Assembly: GCA_047618505.1 (NCBI GenBank)
Contig: JBLHLB010000028.1
Location: forward strand, 1-21,876
Source of the DNA: JBLHLB01 sp047618505
Lineage (GTDB): Bacteria; Planctomycetota; UBA1135; GCA-002686595
Length of the DNA: 21,876 nt
Direction of reading: 5' to 3'
A model generated the notes under the pieces. That model saw nothing but the letters and a program-made list of their open reading frames with translations, ran no database searches and had not been told where the DNA came from. Positions 1 through 7,141 of this stretch are shown one piece after another (within the stretch, counting starts at the first letter, position 1; each line of letters starts with the position of its first letter). Made by a program: the position numbers and the translations under genes.

Positions 1-55
1 CTTCGTCCTCGCAAGCATCGCCGCCGCCGTCTACTTCTTCCTGATCCGCGAATAG
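1..55 (+). CDS. C-terminal end of an unknown membrane protein (partial)
   Basis: The frame starting at base 2 is open from the window edge to a TAG at 53-55 and encodes FVLASIAAAVYFFLIRE. This is a hydrophobic stretch ending in a short charged tail, typical of the last transmembrane helix of a membrane protein. Only 17 residues are visible, so the family cannot be named. The stop lies 10 bases before the first cytochrome gene, and the AGGG that could serve as that gene's ribosome binding site overlaps this stop, so the protein is probably the preceding member of the same operon. Confidence 0.55.
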   Translation, partial: FVLASIAAAVYFFLIRE

Positions 56-65
56 GGCGATCCAT

Positions 66-2384
66 ATGGACCTTCGTTGTAGGGAAACCAAGAGCAGGGG
101 AGCGCGGTCGATGGGGTGGTTGCTCCTGGGTGCGATCCCGCTTCTCGGCTCCCTCGGTCACAGTTCCTTCGCCCCTCTTTTTCCTGGGGGCAGCGCTTCA
201 GAGGCCGGCGATCCGGTGGGCCAGGACTCGAACCGTCCCTTCCTGCACTACGATCACGTTGCGGCACCCTGGTTGAATCCCGATTTAGGTGAAGTCGAGC
301 GCGATTGCCTTGGGTGTCACGACCTGGACGCGCCCTGGAGTGACGTCAACGCCAAGGCGCTCTGCGCGAAGTGCCACTACCAGTACACGGCGACGGTTCC
401 TGAGTTTCCGGTGGACCAGAAGGTGGCAACGGACGGGACGCTTGGCTTCGGCTACGCGTCGATGGAAGTCTTCCTACACGGTGAGCATGGCACTCTGACC
501 TGTCGCGAGTGCCATGCACCCGACTCCTTCCGTCAGGGGCAGATTCTGAAGTCGATTCCGCAGTCCGCGACGATGGTGATTCGGCGCGGGATCAACGAGT
601 GTCAGCGATGCCATGAAACAGGCAGTTTGGAGACCCTTGGTCGGCCGCTAGAGGCACGCTCTGGTGACTCCGCCGGTCTTGAGGCGGACAGCTTCTTCTC
701 CGGTCTCAACGGAGATCCGAGCATGGGGCCCGATGCATTGGGCGCGTTCATCCACGGCGAGCACATGCTGGATCCGGCGGCGTCCTTTAGCCTCTCAAGC
801 CTTCACGCCGATGCCGAAGGGTGCGCGACTTGCCACGCCGCGCTCCTGCTCGAGACTACACAGCGCTCGGCGCCGGAAGAGCTGCTTCCGCAGGCGGGTT
901 GCGATGAATGCCACGTTTCCGTCGACGACAGCGCCCTCTCTTTCAGGGGTCCATCGGAGGCGCTACCGTCCCTTTCCAGTGGGGCATTTTTCCACGGCGA
1001 CCATCTCCGTACGGGTGTTGCCGGCCGCGTTTCTGCAGGCGTTGCCAGTGCGGATTCCCATGCCCAGCTCGAGATCCAGAGCTGCAGCGTCTGCCACCAA
1101 GTCGGCGGCTCCGATGGTGGCCGCGAGTTCGCCTTCGACCTAGCCCAACCAGAATATAGCTATTTGGGATGCGCGCAGTGCCACGACACCCCCGCGTGGC
1201 AAACACAAGGTCACGGCGAATGGACCAGTTGCACGGATTGTCACAGCTTCAGCGGTCCGACCAGTGACCTAAGGACAGATCGGCCGCTTGCTGCCGAGCC
1301 GGTAGCGCGTCGTAGGCCTACGAGTTTTCGAATCGAAAGCCAAACGCACCGGATGATCACCGGGCTCACAAAGGCAGACCTGGATCAAGCCTGCGTCGAA
1401 TGCCATCGCGCCCCGGTCGAGTCCCTTCCCTCGCGCATTCGCGACACAGCCTTCCGTCACTCTACACATCTACCCGCGGAGTTCGACAGCGACGATTGCT
1501 TGCGTTGCCACAGTGAACCCGTGGCCCAGGCAAGTCGTTCCTGGGAGCTGGGTGGGGCCCTAGCGGGCAATTCGATCCAGCCTGCGGAGGACGGGGAAGC
1601 ACACCCGCGCTTCGGTCTGACCTACGATCCCGATAGCTGCAACGGGTGCCATGAGGGAGCAGTGATCACTCCTGTCCTCGCCCCGATCGAGACCAGTTTG
1701 ACTGTGGAATTCTCCCACGCCGGTCACCTCACACCTGAATTACTGGATCCTCTTGGGGAGCACGCAATTTCCTGTGGCGATTGCCACGGAGTACAGGGTG
1801 GGGCTGACCTTGGAGAGCCCGTGGATCCGTCGCGCTTCTTCGCCAAGCCCGCTGAGTGCTCCAGCTGTCACGACCATGGGGAGAACGCAGCGATTACAGC
1901 AAACTTCGGTGGTCTTGCTTCGAGCAGCGCGACGAGCTGTGCCCAATGTCACGGCGGGGGCCAAGGTGGGGGCATCCCATTCATCCGCAGCGGCGAACTC
2001 TTGGCGAGCTCAAGCCTCGCCCAGCGCGTCGCAACCGTCAGCGGAATCCAGGCACACCCGAACGACAGAAACTGCGAGACATGTCACGTCACCATGGGGA
2101 ATGAGTTGCGGAGCCCTGACGTTGCCCTAGGTCTTGTCTCCGTCGCCGGTATCAAGAAGAGGATGCACGGCGGAGACTATCCCCAGGTGGATCCCAATGC
2201 ACCAGCCGTGTCGGCGGACGGATCCAAGGAGCAGCAGACTTGCCTTTCCTGTCACTGGACTCTGATCGCCAGCTCGATGACGCAGGACCCCTTCAGCCCC
2301 GAGATTCGCGACGTCTTCGGCAGTCTGCTAGGGACTACACCGCCACGCACCTTCCCCGGCAGACCCGCGTCTGAGCTTCGATGA
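66..2384 (+). CDS. Secreted 17-heme c-type cytochrome
   Basis: This 772-residue protein carries 17 CxxCH heme c attachment motifs, the first (CLGCH) near residue 80 and the last (CLSCH) near residue 740. At least six F-x-H-x-x-H motifs (FLHYDH, FLHGEH, FIHGEH, FFHGDH, FRHSTH, FSHAGH) lie between them and probably supply distal axial His ligands, as in class III/c7-like multiheme cytochromes. A basic N-terminus followed by a hydrophobic stretch (residues 16-36) looks like a Sec signal or anchor, placing the hemes outside the cytoplasmic membrane. The role is presumably electron transfer to or from the cytochrome b encoded next, whose ATG overlaps this stop (ATGA). A start at 111 behind AGGGGAG is a real alternative; I keep 66 because it adds the positively charged n-region. 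No substrate-converting domain is recognised. Confidence 0.9.
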   Translation: MDLRCRETKSRGARSMGWLLLGAIPLLGSLGHSSFAPLFPGGSASEAGDPVGQDSNRPFLHYDHVAAPWLNPDLGEVERDCLGCHDLDAPWSDVNAKALCAKCHYQYTATVPEFPVDQKVATDGTLGFGYASMEVFLHGEHGTLTCRECHAPDSFRQGQILKSIPQSATMVIRRGINECQRCHETGSLETLGRPLEARSGDSAGLEADSFFSGLNGDPSMGPDALGAFIHGEHMLDPAASFSLSSLHADAEGCATCHAALLLETTQRSAPEELLPQAGCDECHVSVDDSALSFRGPSEALPSLSSGAFFHGDHLRTGVAGRVSAGVASADSHAQLEIQSCSVCHQVGGSDGGREFAFDLAQPEYSYLGCAQCHDTPAWQTQGHGEWTSCTDCHSFSGPTSDLRTDRPLAAEPVARRRPTSFRIESQTHRMITGLTKADLDQACVECHRAPVESLPSRIRDTAFRHSTHLPAEFDSDDCLRCHSEPVAQASRSWELGGALAGNSIQPAEDGEAHPRFGLTYDPDSCNGCHEGAVITPVLAPIETSLTVEFSHAGHLTPELLDPLGEHAISCGDCHGVQGGADLGEPVDPSRFFAKPAECSSCHDHGENAAITANFGGLASSSATSCAQCHGGGQGGGIPFIRSGELLASSSLAQRVATVSGIQAHPNDRNCETCHVTMGNELRSPDVALGLVSVAGIKKRMHGGDYPQVDPNAPAVSADGSKEQQTCLSCHWTLIASSMTQDPFSPEIRDVFGSLLGTTPPRTFPGRPASELR

Positions 2385-3454
2385 ACGCAAGCCTCTTCAG
2401 AACGCGTTATCTCCTCTATGGCGCCATCATCAGTGCGGGCTTTATCGCCTGGTGGCAGGTCGGCGGCTTTGCCCTCGGGCGCGGTGGCGATGGCAATGTG
2501 AGCTACCTGCTTTGGTCCGGTTGGGTTGCGGTTGCGCTCTATCTGGCGGTGATTGCCTACGTCGGTCGCAAGTACATCCAACGCGTCAAGCGTCCCCCCA
2601 CGCGCGATGAAGTCGCCGCTTACGAGGCGTCCATCGACCGGGCCGAAACGCGTATCAAGAAGGTCGAGCGCGAAATCCTAAGTGGTGTGCTCAAGGCCGA
2701 AGGCGACATACGCAAGCGTGTGCAGGCGATCTGCAGGGATGAGGGCGTCACAAAGTTCAAGCACCCCGTGCTGATCGCCGGTGAAGGGGGCGCTCCAGCC
2801 TTTCGTGTGGAGTTAGTCTCTAACGAGCCCGCCGGCCGCGTCATTGTTTGGCTGCACGCGCACCTCTACTTCGGCCTCGCAGCCGCGGTCCTTGTGATTC
2901 TCCATGGCGGACTTGTCTGGAGCACGCCCATGGGCTTGCTCCTGAACGGCCTGAGTTTTCTGGTGACGATCACCGGTGTCATCGGCGTGTACTACTGGGC
3001 CGTAGGGCCATCCATGCTGACTCGAGCAGAGGGGAATTTCACGATCGAGGAGGCCTTCGCGCTCGAGCGACACTTTGCCCTCAAATTGGAAGACGCCTTC
3101 ACTCCGCCGGTGAAGAACCCGGAGAAGGAAATCGATAAGGCCTACGAGAAGGACAAGGTCGTCTTTGACGAAGTCGTCAAGCTTCAGGGCTTCGCCAAGT
3201 CCTGTGCCAAGGAGCCCAGCCCCGCTAAGGTCGAGCAGCAGTTGACCGCCGTCCTCTCCGAGGACGCCAAGGTCGCGGGCCTCCAACGGGACGTCGCCGT
3301 CCTCATCGCCCAACGCGGAAAGGCCGGCGATGAGCTGCGCCGCCTATCGCGTATCCGCTTCCTGATCAATTCCTGGCGCGTCGTGCACGTGCCCGCTTCC
3401 ATCGCCCTGGTGGGAGTTCTCGTCGTTCACATCTTCACCGTGTGGATGTACTGA
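2381..3454 (+). CDS. Di-heme cytochrome b, five transmembrane helices
   Basis: This 357-residue membrane protein has helices at about residues 8-30, 42-62, 153-178, 182-208 and 333-356. Two helices carry pairs of His 14 residues apart, H161/H175 and H336/H350 (H159 is also present), the usual pattern for two stacked bis-His b hemes in a four-helix core. Positive charges after helix 2 (GRKYIQRVKR) place the two long loops (63-152 and 209-332, rich in Lys/Glu and probably helical) in the cytoplasm, where they could dock the Fe-S protein encoded 3 bases downstream. The likely role is to carry electrons between the periplasmic multiheme proteins and cytoplasmic Fe-S clusters, or to a quinone. The start overlaps the preceding stop by 4 bases, suggesting translational coupling. 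I cannot assign it to a named family beyond a general cytochrome b561/ferric-reductase-like resemblance. Confidence 0.82.
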   Translation: MNASLFRTRYLLYGAIISAGFIAWWQVGGFALGRGGDGNVSYLLWSGWVAVALYLAVIAYVGRKYIQRVKRPPTRDEVAAYEASIDRAETRIKKVEREILSGVLKAEGDIRKRVQAICRDEGVTKFKHPVLIAGEGGAPAFRVELVSNEPAGRVIVWLHAHLYFGLAAAVLVILHGGLVWSTPMGLLLNGLSFLVTITGVIGVYYWAVGPSMLTRAEGNFTIEEAFALERHFALKLEDAFTPPVKNPEKEIDKAYEKDKVVFDEVVKLQGFAKSCAKEPSPAKVEQQLTAVLSEDAKVAGLQRDVAVLIAQRGKAGDELRRLSRIRFLINSWRVVHVPASIALVGVLVVHIFTVWMY

Positions 3455-3457
3455 GCC

Positions 3458-4963
3458 ATGGCAGCCCAAACAGATAACAGCGACGTCCTGGCCCAGTTGG
3501 GGCGACTCGCTCCCTTTGCCGACCTCGGCGAAGAGACCAAGCAGAACAAGAAGCAGCGTGCCGCGCTCCTGGAGTTCCACCGCTTCGAAGACTACTCCCG
3601 CGGCGAAGTGATCATCGAGCAGGGGGAATTCACCGGCGAATTCTGTGTCGTCATCTCCGGCTCCGTGGCCGTCTTCCGCTCCGAGGATGGGTCCATCAAT
3701 CGCCTGGGCAATCTGGGCTCGGGGGAGTGGTTCGGCGAAATGAGCGCCCTCTCCTTCCAGGCCGCAGTGGCGCAGGTGCGCTCGGAGTCCCGCGCCTTGG
3801 TCCTGGTGATCGACCAAGCGCTCTTCAAAACGCTCTATGAAGCGGCCAAGGGCAAGAGCGCCTTCAAGGCGGCGATCGACGAAAAGTACCGCCAGCGCGC
3901 CCTCTCCCTGCACCTGCGCGTGGCGCCGCTCCTGGCAGAGTTGAGCGTCGCCGACCTAGAGTCCATTGGCCAACGAGCGGAGCTCGTGCGTTTCGAAGAA
4001 GGCGACGTGGTCGCCGAGCAGGGAGTGAAGGCCGATGCCGTCTACCTGATTCGAAGCGGCGCGGTGAAAGAAGTACGCCGGGATGAGAAAGGCTCTGAGC
4101 GCGTGCATTCCTACTATCGCGGCAACTCCTCGGTCGGGGAAAACTGCCTCGCACGGGAGGACGTTTCCTGGCGCGGGACCCTGACGGCCATGACGCCCAC
4201 GGATGTGGTCAAGATTCCCGTGGGCGTGTTCCTGGAGATCTTCGGCGCAACGGGGGCAGCGGCCGCGAACGAGAGTCAGACCCTGAGCAGGCTGCGCCTG
4301 GCGGCGGATCGAATCGCCGCGGAGGATCGCGGTGTCGAAACAGGGGGCTCCAGCGACGAACTTGACGTGATGGTCGGCGCCGAAAGCGCCAAGGGCGGCA
4401 AGGCGCTGGTGATCGACCTGGACAAGTGCACTCGCTGCAATGCATGCGTGGAATCCTGTGTCGCTGCCCACGAAGACGGTATTCCGCGGCTCTCCAAGAA
4501 GGGCAATCGCATCTCGTCGAACAAGGTGTTGTCGTCGGCCTGCTACAGCTGCGAGATCCCGGACTGCATGCAGTCCTGTGACTTCGGTGCAATCCGTCGC
4601 GACGTGAACGGATCGATCCGCTTCATCTACGATAACTGTACGGGCTGCACGCTCTGCGTTCCCGCCTGTCCCTATGACGTCATTCGCATGACGCCTCCGC
4701 CTAACCAGCCGGATTCGCGTCCCCCGGGCTTCCTGGAGAGCATTCCATTTCTGGGCAAGCTCCTGGCGCCGAAACGTCCCGAGGAAATCGACGCTGGCGA
4801 GAAGGTCTTGGCGGCACGCACCCAGGGAGCGGTGGCCGGCAAAGCCATCAAATGCGATCTGTGTGCGGGCTTGCCCTATGAGGCCTGTGTCTACAACTGT
4901 CCCTGCGGCGCCATCGATCGCTTCGATCCGGCTGCCCTCTTTGCTGGCGAGGAATCCAAGTAG
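3458..4963 (+). CDS. Two CNB domains fused to a four-cluster [4Fe-4S] ferredoxin domain
   Basis: The 501-residue protein has no signal peptide or membrane helix. Residues about 35-140 and 160-265 are CNB (CRP/PKA-regulatory type) domains. The first phosphate-binding cassette begins FGEMSALS (92-99) but lacks the phosphate-binding Arg; the second begins VGEN (226-229) and keeps Arg at 239 in WRGT. The C-terminal part has 16 Cys in four groups starting near C324 (Cx2Cx2Cx3C), C362 (Cx2Cx4Cx3C), C394 (Cx2Cx2Cx3CP) and C466 (Cx2Cx7Cx3CP). This is the layout of DmsB/PsrB/NrfC-type subunits carrying four [4Fe-4S] clusters, which normally pass electrons to a membrane partner. Its position directly after the cytochrome b fits that partner. 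The CNB domains may gate electron flow, or may sense something other than a cyclic nucleotide; this is inference. Confidence 0.88.
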   Translation: MAAQTDNSDVLAQLGRLAPFADLGEETKQNKKQRAALLEFHRFEDYSRGEVIIEQGEFTGEFCVVISGSVAVFRSEDGSINRLGNLGSGEWFGEMSALSFQAAVAQVRSESRALVLVIDQALFKTLYEAAKGKSAFKAAIDEKYRQRALSLHLRVAPLLAELSVADLESIGQRAELVRFEEGDVVAEQGVKADAVYLIRSGAVKEVRRDEKGSERVHSYYRGNSSVGENCLAREDVSWRGTLTAMTPTDVVKIPVGVFLEIFGATGAAAANESQTLSRLRLAADRIAAEDRGVETGGSSDELDVMVGAESAKGGKALVIDLDKCTRCNACVESCVAAHEDGIPRLSKKGNRISSNKVLSSACYSCEIPDCMQSCDFGAIRRDVNGSIRFIYDNCTGCTLCVPACPYDVIRMTPPPNQPDSRPPGFLESIPFLGKLLAPKRPEEIDAGEKVLAARTQGAVAGKAIKCDLCAGLPYEACVYNCPCGAIDRFDPAALFAGEESK

Positions 4964-4969
4964 GTCGCC

Positions 4970-7141
4970 ATGGCAAAGGAAGCAGATCCTGAAGGCGGCG
5001 CGGGCGTGATGCGATTTAGCATTCCTGGCAAACGCAAGAGCGATGCAGCCCGCTTGGCGAGCGTCGCCGATCGCATCACGGTAGGCTCCGCTCGTTCCTC
5101 TGACCTGTCTATCGACGATCCTGTAGCGTCGGATGAACATTGCGTCCTTACCTTCAAGGACGGGCGCTTCTTTGCGGAGGACGCGAATAGCTCGACTGGT
5201 ACCTACTTGAATGGGCTGTCCGTGCAGGCACCCGTTGAGATCGCCGAGGGCGACTCGCTGGTCTTGGGCGTCAGTCGCATCACATTCAAGATCGAGACGA
5301 GCGACGCCGGGCCGACCCTGGTGATGTCCCTAGCCGAGAAGTCCTTCTATTTCGTTGAGAAGGGCAAGCCGGCCAAGAACGGCAAGAAGCGCACCCTCGC
5401 GGATCTTTATCAGTGGGTGCGATCCGAGGTCGTCTTCGGCCGCTCCCGGATGTTGACCTGGGGGAACTTCGCGGCCGGTGGACTAACTCTTGTGCTCTTC
5501 GGTGTGGTCTTCGCAGCCAGCGTGCGCGAGCCCCTGTCGGATCCCGGACACCTGCATGCCTCGCACCAGATGTTGTTTGATGAGGGGCTGAGTGCCGAGC
5601 AGCGGGATCTGCTGAACGCTTCCTACCCGGACGCTCTGACTCTGGCGACGGCCCAAGGCTGCGATGTTTGCCACTCGTCCTTTGGGGGGACGCCGGCGGA
5701 AAAGTGCGCCCAATGCCACGGCGACATCGTCGGTGAACAGCAACATCCAGGGCTCAGCGCCGGACTCAGCGATCCCCAGGCCTGGTGGGCGGACACCGGC
5801 TGTGTGCGTTGCCACACGGATCACACTCGCGATGCCGCCTGGGACTTCATCCCATCGGTGCAGAAGACCCAGGCTTCCTGTGGTGAGTGCCACGCCGAGG
5901 ATCGCCACCCGGCGGGGGATATGCCAATCGCTCCAGTCGAGGGACAGCGGCAGACATCTATCGCCTACAACGACTTCTCCCACGCGGATCACCTGAAGCG
6001 CGTGGACGGCGGAGCAGCGGTTGCCTGCTCGCTTTGCCATGTCGAAGTGACAGAGGGCGCTGGGGTCTCGGTGGCCGCGAGCCTAGGGCGTAACTTTGCC
6101 CCCGCCGATTACGACGTTTGCACACGCTGCCACATCGCTGGGCAAGTCGACGCATCGATCCCAGAGGAGTTCCTGCCCGTAGCCATGACCTTGGCCTGGC
6201 ACGGCACGGATGACGGCGAGGAGAACTGCACCCAGTGTCACGCAGAGCTGTACCAGGATACCTTGGCGACCGTGGAGTTGCAGCGCGCGGTCAATCAGCT
6301 CTTCAGCTTGCCGACACGGGTCACCCACGGCGAGTTCATCAAGGGTCACGTAGAATTCGAAGTGGAGGCGGCGGGCAGTGTCGAGGCCTGCATCGATTGC
6401 CACCGCGATTCAAACGTGACGCCCCAGGCAATCCCCGCCCAGCCCTTCCTGCATGGGTTGCACCTGTCGGAGCTGCAGCCGGCGACGCCCGCCGATGCGC
6501 GTCGTTTGAGCGCGGCTGCTGGTGAGTGCCTGTCCTGTCACCAGGGCATCGACCAGGTCAGCACCCTGAGCGGCGATGCCTTTGCTGGGGCCGAGGGCCA
6601 ATGCGCCGATTGCCACACCAACGGCGTACCCGCGGCCTTCCGGGAGCCGGCTTCCCTGGACACCGCCGTGGAGTTTCCCCACGACGTTCACACCAGGGCC
6701 TTCTCCACCTCCAAGACACTGGAGATGGGCTGCTTCGCTTGCCATGAGTTCGCCGAATCAGATCTCTTTGCGGCGGAGATTAGCACCAATAGCGACGCCC
6801 AGAGTTGCATGGACTGCCACGCTAAGCACAACAACATGGCGGGAGCCGTGGAGGGCTGTGCCGTCTGCCACGAGGTCGGTGTCGATTCGCATGAGGGCAG
6901 TTATTGGGGCAAGACGATTTCGAAGAAGTGGCCCGCCGCAAACACCTTCGACCACTTCAGCACAGGCCACGCCGCGGGGGCAGCCATGGACCTCACCGGC
7001 ACCGCCGGCTGCACCGAGTGCCATGCTGTCGATGGTCTTTGGGACGCAACCTCGATCCTTGACGTCACCATTCCCACCGAGGCCCAGGCCGAGTGCCGTG
7101 AGTGCCACGTGAACGGGAAGCAACGGTTTCATTGGCGATGA
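4970..7141 (+). CDS. FHA domain - transmembrane helix - 15-heme cytochrome c fusion
   Basis: The 723-residue protein begins with an FHA fold (about 15-108): G39, S54, H57 and the TYLNG strand are recognisable, but the canonical Arg after the Gly is Ser (S40), SRxH is SDEH, and the NGT Asn is Thr. A single hydrophobic helix follows at about 165-184, with basic residues before it (RSEVVFGRSR), predicting FHA inside and the remainder outside. Residues 231-723 carry 15 CxxCH motifs, from CDVCH to CRECH at 709, plus FSHADH, FLHGLH and FPHDVH ligand-type motifs. This is neither a simple cytochrome nor a simple signalling protein: the cytoplasmic domain should bind a (phospho)protein while the other end holds a heme wire. 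It lies 6 bases after the CNB/Fe-S gene, with only a weak upstream ribosome binding site. The alternative is a purely structural FHA that anchors complex partners. Confidence 0.88.
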   Translation: MAKEADPEGGAGVMRFSIPGKRKSDAARLASVADRITVGSARSSDLSIDDPVASDEHCVLTFKDGRFFAEDANSSTGTYLNGLSVQAPVEIAEGDSLVLGVSRITFKIETSDAGPTLVMSLAEKSFYFVEKGKPAKNGKKRTLADLYQWVRSEVVFGRSRMLTWGNFAAGGLTLVLFGVVFAASVREPLSDPGHLHASHQMLFDEGLSAEQRDLLNASYPDALTLATAQGCDVCHSSFGGTPAEKCAQCHGDIVGEQQHPGLSAGLSDPQAWWADTGCVRCHTDHTRDAAWDFIPSVQKTQASCGECHAEDRHPAGDMPIAPVEGQRQTSIAYNDFSHADHLKRVDGGAAVACSLCHVEVTEGAGVSVAASLGRNFAPADYDVCTRCHIAGQVDASIPEEFLPVAMTLAWHGTDDGEENCTQCHAELYQDTLATVELQRAVNQLFSLPTRVTHGEFIKGHVEFEVEAAGSVEACIDCHRDSNVTPQAIPAQPFLHGLHLSELQPATPADARRLSAAAGECLSCHQGIDQVSTLSGDAFAGAEGQCADCHTNGVPAAFREPASLDTAVEFPHDVHTRAFSTSKTLEMGCFACHEFAESDLFAAEISTNSDAQSCMDCHAKHNNMAGAVEGCAVCHEVGVDSHEGSYWGKTISKKWPAANTFDHFSTGHAAGAAMDLTGTAGCTECHAVDGLWDATSILDVTIPTEAQAECRECHVNGKQRFHWR

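Noticed and set aside
66..2384. Repeated CxxCH coding units considered as a DNA repeat array or CRISPR
   Set aside because: The similarity is at the protein motif level only; spacing is irregular and no direct DNA repeats with uniform spacers are present.
3956..5140. 394-codon open frame on the minus strand
   Set aside because: It is opposite the CNB/Fe-S gene and the start of the FHA-heme gene, both supported by many conserved motifs; the translation shows no family pattern.
7102..7137. Upstream start for the adenylate cyclase gene
   Set aside because: It would overlap the cytochrome gene by 40 bases and add residues unrelated to FHA domains; ATG 7138 matches the ATGA junction used at 2381.
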